A stretch of 64,000 bases of DNA. Origin: Reticulitermes speratus (lineage: Eukaryota > Arthropoda > Insecta > Blattodea > Rhinotermitidae). Each line of letters begins with the position of its first letter. Positions within the stretch are counted from its first letter, which is position 1. The DNA is taken from contig JAJKFL010000005.1 in NCBI GenBank assembly GCA_021186555.1, forward strand, positions 55,660,135 through 55,724,134, written 5' to 3'. The position numbers and the translations under genes are program-made. Shown piece by piece: positions 12,230-22,600 of the stretch. Below the pieces are notes generated by a model that saw only the letters and a program-made list of their open reading frames with translations, was not told the DNA's origin and made no database searches.

Positions 12230-12463
12230 AAATTTAGGGGAATTTAATAAACTATAGAACAGTTTCAAATGAATGTGCTTTTAGTTGGTTATTGACTTAT
12301 GTGATCTGGAGAATTCAGCTTGGATCAAAACTTTTCATTCTATCGAAGACAAAGACAGACACAAACTTATTTAACGCTGACATGATGTGACACAAACTGA
12401 CACAAAGAGACAGATTTACGTGTTCTGGGAAGTCATCGGTGTGCTGTTGGCGGGGGGTGTTTT

Positions 12464-12580
12464 CCGACGTTTCCAAAGACCTATCGCCTTTATCTTCAGG
12501 GTCAAACAGAATCCAAGAAGACTGCTTGATCCTTGAAAGTGAAGTAAATACAATCCTCCGAAACGTCGGAAACCACTTAC
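12464..12580 (-). ncRNA. Hammerhead-like motif with degenerate inverted partner
   Basis: Minus strand 12464-12502: CC, CTGAAGA, a weak AAAG/CTTT stem II, GAAACGTC and GG. A plus-strand partner ends in CCGAAACGTCGG at about 12555-12572, but its CTGANGA half is lost. Probably an old fold-back element like the one at 11964-12313. I see no direct repeat around it. Confidence 0.5.
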
Positions 12581-12901
12581 CTAACGTCATAGCAACACGT
12601 CACAGAGGACCTAAATCGTCATCAGCACCGCTGAGAGAACCTCAAATGTCGCAGAGACAAACAGCCTGTCGCCTATGGAAAAGCAAGAGTGGTATATCGT
12701 AACAGACTTAGGGTTACGCCAAAATAATGTATTAAATAATAAGTTTTAAATGACAAAAGGAGAGTCAAGCTATTAAATAACAAATATATTATTGTCTATC
12801 GTATAAAAATTAATAAAGGAACAAATGTGTTTTAGCAAAGCAAAATTATATGCACTGTGTGGAATAAAATGAAACTAGCCGCCAGATAAGAATAGCATAA
12901 A

Positions 12902-12902
12902 G

Positions 12903-12930
<28 letters not shown>
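12902..12930 (+). repeat. GA microsatellite
   Basis: About 14 GA units. Confidence 0.95.
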
Positions 12931-12933
<3 letters not shown>

Positions 12934-13019
12934 AAATGTCGCCCCCAAATCGCATGTCCTTACGTCCGGTCTCTTGTGGCTAACCGTAAATCTGGCCCTG
13001 ATTATTCAGTGTTTATCAT

Positions 13020-13121
13020 GAAATAATATATTTATTTTTTTTTATTTTACGTACCCCCCAAGATGTCTTCGCGTACCCCCGGGGTGCGCTTACCCCAGAT
13101 TGAATACCACTGCTTTAGACC
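13020..13121 (+). mobile_element. hAT-like terminal fragment
   Basis: CGCGTACCCCCGGGGTGCGC and then TTGAATACCACTG at about 13101-13113 resemble the right end of hAT MITEs (GAGAACCACTG). The next eight bases, CTTTAGAC, fit the nTnTAGAn style of hAT target duplication. No left end is seen. Confidence 0.5.
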
Positions 13122-13284
13122 GACCTAACCTCAATCACTGGACAACCTCAGCCGGTAGAACCACAGCTATATGAGTACCTGAGGCCAGAATGTGTCTGAG
13201 GAAGATAACAGAACAATAAGCATTAAAACACAGTCGTATACAGCTCGGTCTAAGGCACCCATCTCAGTAGATGTCTCCCTTCCC

Positions 13285-13327
13285 ATCACTTGAAGATGGA
13301 AGAAGAACCAGCTTCCGAAACGTCGCC
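13285..13327 (+). ncRNA. Hammerhead-like motif, one core change
   Basis: TTGAAGA stands where CTGANGA is expected (C3 to T). Stem II GGAAG/CTTCC is perfect, followed by GAAACGTC. Cleavage is doubtful because C3 normally pairs with G8. Confidence 0.5.
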
Positions 13328-13579
13328 ATTTCATATTTCTATATATTTTATCCAGGACGATGGACAAAGTCCAGAAGACAGTTGGTTCTCAGACAGACAA
13401 ACTGTTTGCTATTTGGCTTCATTAAAGGCAATATCGCACATTACAATGCATGGAGGGAGAAGCCATGTACATGTACGGTGCTGAAGGAAAGAGACCACTT
13501 TGAAGACCTAGAGGCAAAGGGAAAATAATATTAAATGGGATTAAAGAAAACAGTGGGACATATCGGGATTCATCTGGCT

Positions 13580-13705
13580 TATACGAATAAGTGGCGACCT
13601 TTTGTGAAGACGGTAATGAGCCATAGGGTGCCATAAAATAGGGGAAAATTCGTGACGAGCTGAGGAACTATCAGCTTCGCAAAAGGCCTCTGCTCAATGC
13701 AGTTC
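13580..13705 (+). mobile_element. LINE-1 family 3' fragment (sense)
   Basis: Matches the end of the LINE coding region and 3' UTR: GTGAAGACGGTAATGAGCC, then a diverged GTGCCATAAAATAGGGGAAA and TGACGAGCTGAGGAACTATC. Compare 43845-44030. It faces the antisense fragment at 13765-13970. Confidence 0.7.
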
Positions 13706-13764
13706 GACATGGCAGAGTGTAAAGCCGAGTCACGTCTCTGAATGCTCTTGCTCCTTGCACGGCT

Positions 13765-13970
13765 CTTCGTGACGACCCAACGGTTCTACAAAAAGTCCAT
13801 AAATATCCCGCATTTTATGAAACCCGAAAATTCGTTGCCGTGTTCAAAACACCCTGCCATTTATCCCTATCCTAAGCCAGCTAAATCCACTCTATAATCT
13901 CCCATTCAGTATCTCCAAAACCCATTTAATATTATCTTCCCATCTACGCTCCCTTCACTTTCTCCCGCCA
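13765..13970 (-). mobile_element. LINE-1 family 3' fragment (antisense)
   Basis: Reverse of the same 3' UTR and coding end: CCCGCATTTTATGAAACCCG, GCCATTTATCCCTATCCTAA and CCATTTAATATTATC. It has no TTAG tail. It lies opposite the sense fragment, so two insertions or a rearrangement occurred here. Confidence 0.7.
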
Positions 13971-14025
13971 AAAGCCTGCTACAGGAAAGAAAAGTCGTTT
14001 GTTAGGTTAACGTACATACAAACGT

Positions 14026-14165
14026 GTGGGGGCTCTTTCCCTGGTGGAAAAGCGGTCAGGGCGTGAAGCTGACTCCTCACCTCAATCTAATTCCGACGTT
14101 AAGAAAGAGTAGAGATATGCTCCTACTCCACCTATACGCCTTCATTCTATCTTCATACACCTTAA
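14026..14165 (+). mobile_element. SINE-A 3' fragment
   Basis: AAAAGCGGTCAGGGCGTGAA, then GAAAGAGTAGAGATATGCTC and CGCCTTCATT match the SINE 3' body. The tRNA-like head is absent. Confidence 0.75.
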
Positions 14166-14660
14166 GTTCACACGGCAGTAAGAACAACCGTCTGTTCCTA
14201 CAGCAACCAAAGCCCGCTCGTCCTTCGCACTATCCAACTCGCACTTCACCGGACGCCTCCCTGTGTGACAGCTCACAGCTTTTAGGCGCGGTAGCATCTC
14301 TGCAGGACAAGTTACCACCGTTCGGTCCGTCCGTACGCACAAAGCGGCTTCAGAGCAGCTAAACGGAATTTCATGAAATTTCGTATTGGAAATTGTCAGG
14401 GCGCCTCAGGTTTGGTTAAACTCTGGTCCATGTGATATAAATTCGGCCTAAATGCATTTCCGCGGGCAACCACAGTAAACAGAGTCGCAGCCACCTGCGT
14501 ACACTAAAAAGGGTAAGTGGTCATTGCGTGTAGACTGAATTGGAACAAGGGCTGGTTCAATAACGCGTGCTCTTAAAATACTACATACGCAAACGCACAA
14601 ACACGCATACATAACACATAAAGGCACAAACGCACAAACATGCACACACACACTATGACT
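14166..14660. other. Unassigned spacer
   Basis: CA-rich stretch near 14580-14655. No gene recognised. The 124-codon antisense frame at 14448-14822 runs through this low-complexity sequence and the SINE-C relic and is not a gene. Confidence 0.45.
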
Positions 14661-14663
14661 ATG

Positions 14664-14815
14664 AAACATTCGTGGAATGATACTAATGGGAGAACGCCGA
14701 AGTACTCGGCGGAAAAACCTGTCCAAGAGCCAATTTGCCCACCACAAACCCCACACGGATTGGCCTGGATCGAACTGGATCCTCCGAGTTGAGAGGCGCC
14801 AACATTTAATTTTAC
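14664..14815 (-). mobile_element. SINE-C relic, antisense
   Basis: GGAATGATACTAATGGGAGA, CCGAAGTACTCGGCGGAAAA and CCACCACAAACCCCACACGG, then a degraded box B complement (GGATCGAACTGGATCC). Compare the better copies at 30236, 32618 and 45775. Confidence 0.75.
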
Positions 14816-15835
14816 GAGACAAGACAGCTCAAGCAGACTGCAAACTGGACAGCTGACTACTTAAAGCTCAGCTGAAGTAAAAAAAAAAATTCGGATGCGA
14901 TAATGACTACGTCGGAATATCTAATTGACGCACATTACGCCTGCAGAGGAGAAAGAGACTTAGGAAGACTTGAGAGTAGACGGAAACAGGAATTCAGTTC
15001 CTTACAGAGCAGTGTAAAGGAAAGTAACACGTTTGATGGCCCAGCAGTGTCCATAGTTGTGTCATCTGCATGTATCTTCAATTACCCTGAACAAGATTAT
15101 AAGCCATCAAAAGCTCTACATACACACATCGTGGGGACCCCAGGGTTTATTTACCCTAATACCCACCCTACCCTATCATGTTTCTGTGTTTGCCCTGGTA
15201 CTGGTGGATGTGATCTCTTGCTTCAAGAGATTGCAGGGGATGAGTGAGAGTGAATTCCGTTTTCAACCCCTCACCACCCCTATTTCTCTTTCCCTTTCTT
15301 CATTGCAAACGATCAGTTATTCTAACTGAAGATCCCCCCCCCCCCAACATCACACAATCCCACCCTCTCGTGCCTGTAACGCAGGTCTTGAGAGACAGAT
15401 AACTCTTATCTACCCCTAACAGTACAAAGCAGGGTAGGGGTGAATCACACATGTATTGTTGCCTGCCGTCTCACGTGACTGTCTTCAGATAACACCCCAG
15501 CAGCCCGGCCCCGTCCGCAGTACGATAACTGCGTCTCTGTTTTCGTTCCATGAGGTCCGCGTTCAGTGATGCGATTACTGCCTGCAGAACGGACCAGAAG
15601 AAATGCAATGCGTGAAATTAGATCATAATTTAGAAGAACTCGAATATCTGAGTGCAGCAGGAAAACAGCGGTTGTGTCAAGACCGGTACTTCGTCGTTAC
15701 AAACTTTGTAACACGACTTGTTACAGCACCTCCAGGCACGTTACAATTGTAACGAGCTCGCTGACGGAAGGGTAAAGCTTGTGGCTTTTATTTGAGAGAT
15801 GTCGAACTGGAAACTCTGCAGGTCAGAGGTTAACG
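14816..15835. other. Unassigned spacer
   Basis: A poly-C run at about 15336-15345 and related GGGTAGGG/CCTACCC words suggest an old repeat, but I cannot define its ends. The frames at 14903-15247 and 15057-15329 match no family. Confidence 0.4.
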
Positions 15836-16012
15836 TGACTAAATTTTGTGTTTACATTGACTTTATTTTGTGGTTGTTCTGACTGCACTTTCTGGTTACA
15901 CTGACTTTATTTTGTGGTTATCGTGACTAAATTTTGTGGTTACACTGGCTATATTTTGTGGTTGTTCTGATTTTATTTCGTGGTTTTCCTGACTAAATTT
16001 TGTGTTGCACTT
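15836..16012 (+). repeat. Irregular short repeat
   Basis: Six to seven diverged units around TGACTAAATTTTGTGGTTAC and TGACTTTATTTTGTGGTT, spaced roughly 26 bp apart. Confidence 0.75.
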
Positions 16013-16225
16013 AGTCCTTCCACGCACATTCCGGGACAGACCACAGCTGGACCAAGACGCCTCTCTTCCCTTAATTCACGTTTGATCCAAGGAATTTCAG
16101 AAGCCATTCTTGGCGATGACTAAAATCGGATGTCCAAAGGTTTGGCTTTCATCAGAAAATTAGACTTTCATGGCTGTCTAAAACTACAGTCCTGAACAGT
16201 TGTGCAACATTCAACATACACCTAG

Positions 16226-17327
16226 TATAACCAGTGTTTTAAGCCCACAAGTTTAACATCACAAATTTTACGTTTGCCCACACAGTGTATTTATGTTTTT
16301 TGTGGATCTCAAACAAACAGCGATTATTTCACTTACAGCATAACTGATGTTGTATAATGACGGGTGTGTTTACTGCGCGTACGACTGTATTTATGTGTTT
16401 TGTGTGGATCTCAGAACAAACAGCGATTATTTAAACTGTACAGCATTAACTGACTGGTTTGTATAACTGAGACGGAGTGTGTTTACTGCGCGGTACGGAC
16501 TGTATTTTATGTGTTTTGTGTGGATCTTCAGAACAAACACGATTATTTATCTGAAACAGCATTAACTGACTTGGTTTGTATAACTGAGACGGAGTGTGTT
16601 TACTGCGCGGTACGGACTGTATTATGTGTTTTGTGTGGATCTCAGAACAAACAGCGATTATTTAAATGTACAGCATTAACTGACTGGTTTGTATAACTGA
16701 GACGGAGTGTGTTTATTTGCGCGTACGGACTGTAATTAGTGTTTTGTGTGGATCTCAGAACAAACAGCGATTATTTTCACGTCAGCATTAACTGACTGGT
16801 TTGTAACTGAGACGGAGTGTGTTTACTCGGCGGTACGGACTGTATTTAGTGTTTGTGTGGATCTCAGAACAAACAGCGATTATTTCACTGTACAACATTA
16901 ACTGACTGGTTTGTATAACTGAGACGGAGTGTGTTTACTGCGCGTACGGACTGTATCTATGTGTTTTGTGTGGATCTCAGAACAACAGCGATTATTTCAC
17001 TGTCCAGCATTAACGACTGGTTTGTCTAAACTGAGACGGAGTGTGTTACTGCGCGGTACGGACCTTATTATGTGTTTGTGGATCTCAGAACAAACAGCGA
17101 TTATTTCACTGTACAGCATTAACTGACTGGTTTGTATAACTGAGACGGAGTGTGTTTACTGCGCGGTACGGACTGTATTTATGTGTTTTGTGTGGATCTG
17201 AGAACAAACAGCGATTATTTCACTGAACAACATTAACTGACTGGTTTGTATAACTGAGACGGAGTGTGTTTACTGCGCGGTACGGACTGTATTTATGTGT
17301 TTTGTGTGGATCTCAGAACAAACAGCA
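16226..17327 (+). mobile_element. TTAA-type element with 114-bp array, copy 3 (indel-rich)
   Basis: The left end reads ATAACC, a four-base insertion, then TTTTAAGCCCA, followed by a diverged left terminal segment and CCCACACAGTG at about 16276. Roughly nine monomers follow. Those at 16290-17100 carry many one- and two-base gains and losses (for example GCGCGTACGACTG for GCGCGGTACGGACTG). Those after 17110 are clean. The element stops inside a monomer at about 17327 without the right terminal segment. Confidence 0.8.
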
Positions 17328-17546
17328 GAAATTAAAAGTTCGAACTATGTACAATTTTACTGTTTATTTTAAACACATTTAATTCCCCACACTTCTACTA
17401 GTCCTGTCATCAAGCAGTGCATCTCTCTATATATTCCGCGCACGTATTCAACCTACGATCCCATTTCAAATTACCCGTATTCCTTTATACATTATTTTCT
17501 GTATTCCCGCCTCGTTCTACCTTTTTTCGTGCAGTAAAAATTCCAG
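17328..17546. other. Short unassigned spacer
   Basis: AT-rich sequence without recognised content, ending in the left copy of the SINE-B direct repeat. Confidence 0.4.
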
Positions 17547-17547
17547 A

Positions 17548-17810
17548 GCCGATCCCAATGGCCGCGCGGTCTAAGGCGTGGGTCTACGGCCGCTCGCTTA
17601 CTGGGATTGTGGGTTTGAATCCCACCTAGGGCATGGATGTCTGTCTCTTGTGAGTGTTGTGTGCTGTGAGGTAGAGGTCTATGCGACGGGCTGATCACTC
17701 GTCCAGAGGAGTCCTACCGAGTGTGGTGTGTCTAAAGTGTGATCGTGAAGCCTCGAAAAATGAGACGGCCTAGGCCCCCAAGGGGCTGTCGAGCCATTGG
17801 AAAAAAAAAA
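17548..17810 (+). mobile_element. SINE-B, tRNA-Leu-like head
   Basis: The head resembles tRNA-Leu: box A region TGGCCGCGCGGTCTAAGG and box B GGTTTGAATCCCACC. The body contains GATGTCTGTCTCTTGTGAGT and GTGATCGTGAAGCCTCGAAA and ends in a poly-A stretch. Flanking AAAAATTCCAGA (17536-17547) and AAAAAATCCAGA (17805-17816) fit a target-site duplication. Near full length. The second copy is at 50713. Confidence 0.88.
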
Positions 17811-17934
17811 TCCAGATATTTTCAAATTATATGTATTTATCTGTAGAAATGTTGCCTGTATTTAAGTAATGCATATTTACGCAACGAACGTCAACTGTTA
17901 TAAGTAAGCATAAGTGAGTCGCAGCGCTAAAGTA

Positions 17935-18614
17935 AACGTCACCGCTAAGTGCTCTGTACGCCGTCAGTATTGTCACGACGTCACTGCTAAGTGCTCTGTA
18001 CGCCGTCAGTATTGTCACACGTCACTGCTAAGTGCTCTGTACGCCGTCAGTATTGTCACGACGTCACTGCTAAGTGCTCTGTACGCCGTCAGTATTGTCA
18101 CGACGTCACTGCTAAGTGCTCTGTACGCCGTCAGTATTGTCACGACGTCACTGCTAAGTGCTCTGTACGCCGTCAGTATTGTCACGACGTCACTGCTAAG
18201 TGCTCTGTACGCCGTCAGTATTGTCACGACGTCACTGCTAAGTGCTCTGTACGCCGTCAGTATTGTCACGACGTCACTGCTAAGTGCTCTGTACGCCGTC
18301 AGTATTGTCACGACGTCACTGCTAAGTGCTCTGTACGCCGTCAGTATTGTCACGACGTCACTGCTAAGTGCTCTGTACGCCGTCAGTATTGTCACGACGT
18401 CACTGCTAAGTGCTCTGTACGCCGTCAGTATTGTCACGACGTCACTGCTAAGTGCTCTGTACGCCGTCAGTATTGTCACGACGTCACTGCTAAGTGCTCT
18501 GTACGCCGTCAGTATTGTCACGACGTCACTGCTAAGTGCTCTGTACGCCGTCAGTATTGTCACGACGTCACTGCTAAGTGCTCTGTACGCCGTCAGTATT
18601 GTCACGACGTCACA
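17935..18614 (+). repeat. 42-bp minisatellite
   Basis: About 16 almost identical copies of a 42-bp unit, ACGTCACTGCTAAGTGCTCT then GTACGCCGTCAGTATTGTCA and CG. The first copy has ACCGC, and one is two bases short at about 18018. Because 42 is a multiple of three and no stop falls in several frames, it produces open frames of about 240 codons on both strands (17914-18725, 18015-18605). They are shadows with no start context and no function assigned. Confidence 0.97.
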
Positions 18615-18711
18615 TACGCAGCTGCATCTTCGCCTGCATCACTAAAAATTTACACATCAGCTGCAATTTCTGCTACATTTAATGATCTCATGCTTTGTAC
18701 TTCTCGCAAAG

Positions 18712-19532
18712 TGATGTTCAAGTGACCAGATCAAGATAAGACAAGCGGACATCAGTGATATTCAAGTGACCAGATCAAGATAAGAACAAGCTGACATCAG
18801 TGATATTCAAGTGACCAGATCAAGATAGAGACAAGCTGGACATCATGATATTCAATGACCAGATCAAGATAAGAGACAGCTGGGCATCAGTGTATTCAAG
18901 TGACCAATCAAGATAAGAGACAAGCCGGGCATCAGTGATATTCAAGTGACAGATCAAGATAAGTAGACAGTGACATCAGTGATATTCAAGTGACCAGATC
19001 AAGATAAGAGACAAGCTGGACATCATGATATTCAGTGACCAGATCAAGATAAGAGACAAGCTGGACATCATGATATTCAAGTGACCAGATCAGATAAGAG
19101 ACAAGCGGACATCAGTGATATTCAAGTGACCAGATCAAGATAAGAGACAAGCTGGACATCAGTGATATTCAAGTGACCAGATCAAGATAAGAGACAAGCT
19201 GGACATCAGTGATATTCAAGTGACCAGATCAAGATAAGAGACAAGCTGGACATCAGTGATATTCAAGTGACCAGATCAAGATAAGAGACAAGCCGGACAT
19301 CAGTGATATTCAAGTGACCAGATCAAGATAAGAGACAAGCTGGACATCAGTGATATTCAAGTGACCAGATCAAGATAAGAGACAAGCCGGACATCAGTGA
19401 TATTCAAGTGACCAGATCAAGATAAGAGACAAGCTGGACATCAGTGATATTCAAGTGACCAGATCAAGATAAGAGACAAGCTGGACATCAGTGATATTCA
19501 AGTGACCAGATCAAGATAAGAGACAAGCCGGA
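18712..19532 (+). repeat. 47-bp minisatellite
   Basis: About 18 copies of GATATTCAAGTGACCAGATC, AAGATAAGAGACAAGCTGGA and CATCAGT. Copies from 18720 to about 19110 have frequent one-base deletions, while those after 19130 are nearly perfect with only GCTGG/GCCGG variation. Confidence 0.96.
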
Positions 19533-19718
19533 CAGCAGCACAGCCGGTATACACATATCTGCCGACACTCAACCTCGGAACGTTGCGAATACAAGCTTGC
19601 AGCGTTGCAGTTACATTAGCCTGCTACGTTTATTATCGTTATTATTGACACGTGCTGTTAAGCCTGCACGATAATAAATAGCTATTGAATTAATTGAATT
19701 ACATTACTACTACTATTT

Positions 19719-19862
19719 ACAGTTGGTACCGGGTCAAGGGGGTAAAGCGACCGGGGTGTGGCGTGGACCACCTAGCGCCGAGGTTAAAGAAAGAGTAGAG
19801 TTATACCTCTACTCCTCCTCTGAGCCTTCATGGCCTGTTCTATGGTAAACTTTACGTTTTAG
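19719..19862 (+). mobile_element. SINE-A 3' fragment
   Basis: TTGGTACCGGGTCAAGGGGG, GTAAAGCGACCGGGG and GAAAGAGTAGAGTTATACCT, then CTTCATGGCCTGTTC. The tRNA-like head is missing. Confidence 0.85.
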
Positions 19863-19865
<3 letters not shown>

Positions 19866-19897
<32 letters not shown>

Positions 19898-19899
19898 TA
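19866..19899 (+). repeat. ACT microsatellite
   Basis: About ten ACT units directly after the SINE-A fragment. Confidence 0.95.
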
Positions 19900-19953
19900 A
19901 ACGGCAAAATTGTACCGGTGGATGTTATTAAGGTATACAGGACAGCAGTAGGG

Positions 19954-19954
<1 letters not shown>

Positions 19955-19984
<30 letters not shown>

Positions 19985-20490
19985 CCATGCAGCACAGTCC
20001 TTCTTGAGAAGCTAGCAGTTCCTCAGCTAGTCAAGAAATTCCCCGCATTTTATGGAACCCGAAGGTTCATCACCGCATTCACATCAGCCCGCCACCTGTC
20101 CCTATCCTAAGTAAGGCCCCATAACTAACTAACTAACTAACTAACTCCAGGGAGCACAGTCCTTCTTGAGAAGCTAAGCAGTCCTCAGCTAGTCAAGAAA
20201 TTCCCCGCATTTTATGGAACCCAAGGTTCATTACCGCACTCACAACAGCCCGCCACCTGTCCCTATCCTAAGTAAGGCCCCATAACTAACTAACTAACTA
20301 ACTCCATGGAGCACAGTCCTTCTTGAGAAGCTAGCAGTTCCTCAGCTAGTCAAGAAATTCCCCGCATTTTATGGAACCCGAAGGTTCATTACCGCACTCA
20401 CAACCAGCCCCGCCACCTGTCCCTATCCTGAGCCATATCAATCCAGTCCATGCCCCAATCCCACTTCTTGAAGATCCGTTTTAATATTAT
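19955..20490 (-). mobile_element. LINE-1 family 3' end, three tandem copies (antisense)
   Basis: A unit of about 160 bp occurs three times in the same orientation: a CTAA tail, AGCACAGTCCTTCTTGAGAA (starts near 19991, 20153, 20310), CCCCGCATTTTATGGAACCC and CCACCTGTCCCTATCCTAAG. Only the third copy continues into the coding end (CTGAGCCATATCAATCCAGT). A local tandem duplication of the 3' end is more likely than three insertions, because copies 1 and 2 share the internal breakpoint TAAGGCCCCATAA. Confidence 0.85.
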
Positions 20491-20893
20491 CAACAGAGGG
20501 ACAGGTCCAATAGTAACGTCAAAACTAAAGGGCAACTGTCAGCAGCAACCAGTCACTTTATCCTCACGCAGAAAGTCCCCGGCGCGCTAAATATGAGGCT
20601 GTGTGTGCCTCAGAACAGCTGGACTAGCGGACAGCATCTTGCTCCTGCCGGCTCAGCCCACAGCGCAGTCAGCATTGCGAAATGCTGCTTTTGACAACTT
20701 TGAAATTTACAGCAGAAAGGGCGTGGAATTATGCAGCGTTTACTGGCGTCGGCTTGACAGTATGAAGACTGCTGCGACGGGCGACGCTGACGACGCTGAC
20801 AGCTTGTTTTGAGGCGTTTCAACAGTTTCAACGATATCTGCACCGCATGTCGTATCAAGCGTATGAATGTAGCGTAACGTGTCCTTCACGTGT
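20491..20893. other. Unassigned spacer
   Basis: Overlapping 69- and 82-codon frames on opposite strands (20603-20812, 20610-20858) match no family. Nothing else seen. Confidence 0.4.
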
Positions 20894-20894
20894 A

Positions 20895-20961
20895 CATGTA
20901 TGTATGTATGTATGTATGTATGTATGTATGTATGTATATATATGTATGTATATTATGTATG

Positions 20962-20993
<32 letters not shown>

Positions 20994-21086
20994 CGTACGT
21001 ACGTAGTATGTATAGTATGTATGTATTAGTATGTATGTATGTAATGTATGTATGTATGTATGTATGGTATGTATGTATTATGTATG

Positions 21087-21120
<34 letters not shown>

Positions 21121-21303
21121 TGTATGTATGTATGTATATGTATGTATGTATGTATGTAGTAGTATGTATGTATGTATGTATGTATGTATGTATGTATGTA
21201 TGTATGTATGTATGTATGTAGTATGTATGTACGTAGTAGTATGTATGTATGTATGTATGTATATGTATGTATTATGTATGTATATATGTATGTATTATGT
21301 ATG

Positions 21304-21336
<33 letters not shown>

Positions 21337-21376
21337 TACGTAGTAGTATGTATGTATGTATGTATGTATGTATGTA
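20895..21376 (+). repeat. TATG tetranucleotide microsatellite
   Basis: About 480 bp of GTAT repeats with GTAC interruptions (20990-21005, 21228) and missing bases. Its open frames read as Met-Tyr-Val-Cys repeats (20879-21657) and are not genes. Confidence 0.98.
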
Positions 21377-21887
21377 TGCTCACGACGCCCGTTTGCCCGG
21401 TGTCACGTATCAAGTGCGTCGTAAGTCGACTGCAGGACCATCTGATTGCAGACACAACACAGTGTTGTCCTGTTGTGTCCGGCAAAATAGGGGGGGGGGA
21501 GACAGTAGTAGTTGCCGACTTTTTATTTGCCAACGACTGTACGTTTTTGCAAGGTTGGTTGGATCGGATTTCGATTTATTTTAGGTTAGGTTTAGTTTTG
21601 TCTGACTGCAAGGGGATGTTCCTCGCTCCCGGGAGAACCGTGTGGCGACAAGGGTAAAGGGGGAGGAGAGGTAAGCCACTCGCCAACATCTCTGGCATGA
21701 TTACGCAGACTGTACAAATGTACTGCGTGCTGCATTACTGCACCGACTGTACAAATATGCACATTGCGCAACTGGTGCCGTCTTAACATGTTGACACTTT
21801 GTCATAAGTGTGTCAATTGTCTTGAATTGTCTGACTGACTGACTGACTAACTAACGAAATATTAAATTTGCTGCTGTTCACGCCTTG
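21377..21887. other. Unassigned spacer
   Basis: A run of nine G near 21491, and TTAGGTTAGG at about 21583 resembling two units of the insect telomere repeat, too short to mean much. CTGACTGACTGACTGACTAA at about 21830 is a microsatellite next to the SINE pair. Confidence 0.4.
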
Positions 21888-22099
21888 AAGGCGTATAGCG
21901 GGAGTTGAGATATTGCTCCTCCCACTCTTAATCTCGGCACTAAATGGAAGTACGTGATTAACTTCACGCTCTGGCCGCTTTATCCCCAGGAAAGAACCCC
22001 CGGTACCCATTGAATAGGAGGCTGGGTGAACCCAAGAGCTACTATGGACGTTTATCCCTCGTACCCGGATTCGAAGGCCACACCGTGAAGCCCGTAGCC
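21888..22099 (-). mobile_element. SINE-A, antisense member of a head-to-head pair
   Basis: Antisense: GCGTATAGCGGGAGTTGAGA, GGCCGCTTTATCCCCAGGAA, GAATAGGAGGCTGGGTGAAC and the degraded head complement GGATTCGAAGGCCACAC. It abuts the sense copy at 22100, so the two make a head-to-head inverted pair. Confidence 0.8.
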
Positions 22100-22372
22100 C
22101 AGCCACTGTACCTTGAGTACGGGCTGGACGGTCCGGGGATCGAATCCCGGTGGAGGCGAGATTTTCCGCAACCGTCCAGACCGGCCCTGGGGCCTACCCA
22201 GCCTCCTGTACAATGGGTACCGGGTCATTCCCGGGGGTAAAGCGGCCAGGGCGTGGCGTTGACCACCAACCCTCATCTGACGCCGAGGTTAAAGAAAAAG
22301 TAGAGCTATACCTCTACTCCCCCTCTGGGCCTTCATGGTCTGTTATAGGGTGAACTTTACGTTTATTCACAA
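22100..22372 (+). mobile_element. SINE-A, sense member of the pair
   Basis: Starts just before GGGCTGGACGGTCCGGGG; box B is GGGGATCGAATCCCGG. The body is AGACCGGCCCTGGGGCCTAC, CCGGGGGTAAAGCGGCCAGG and AAAGTAGAGCTATACCTCTA. Box A is missing, so it probably cannot drive its own Pol III transcript. The 74- to 76-codon frames here are SINE shadows. Confidence 0.88.
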
Positions 22373-22494
22373 AATCACCGAATACTTTCCCAAACAACAT
22401 AAACAGATAAGTTTTCATAATGGACATGGCGTGTGTTCTCTGGCAGGTAGGAACTGATTTTTATGCATAATGTAGATAAAGGTCAGCTGATGTG

Positions 22495-22600
22495 ACGTTA
22501 TGGTGGACAAAGTGGCGCTGGTACAGCTGTCTCCCCACATAGTTGATTTTCCCTGTCAATATAATTCCTCCAACACTCTTATCAGAAGGACAAGGGGGCG
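22495..22600 (+). mobile_element. SINE-C fragment
   Basis: GTGGACAAAGTGGCGCTGG, CAGCTGTCTCCCCACATAG and TTTTCCCTGTCAATATAATT match the mid-body of SINE-C. Head and tail are absent. Confidence 0.55.

Larger units (their letters stand above)
11964..12313. mobile_element. Fold-back element with inverted hammerhead motifs and 16-bp direct repeats
   Basis: Arms at about 12021-12141 and 12162-12293 are near-perfect inverted repeats around a 20-nt spacer. Each arm contains one hammerhead-like motif, the two pointing outward. The insert is bounded by TATGTGATCTCGAGAA (11964-11979) and TATGTGATCTGGAGAA (12298-12313), a 16-bp direct repeat with one mismatch that fits a target-site duplication. Such long duplications fit target-primed retrotransposition rather than cut-and-paste. 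It has no ORF, so any movement would depend on another element. Confidence 0.75.

Noticed and set aside
17914-18725. 244-codon frames as a repetitive secreted or structural protein
   Set aside because: 42-bp array shadow; similar open frames exist on the other strand, and there is no signal peptide or start context.
21580-21600. Interstitial telomere repeat (TTAGG)
   Set aside because: Only two units, too short.
20879-21657. Cys/Tyr/Met-rich protein
   Set aside because: Translation of a TATG microsatellite.
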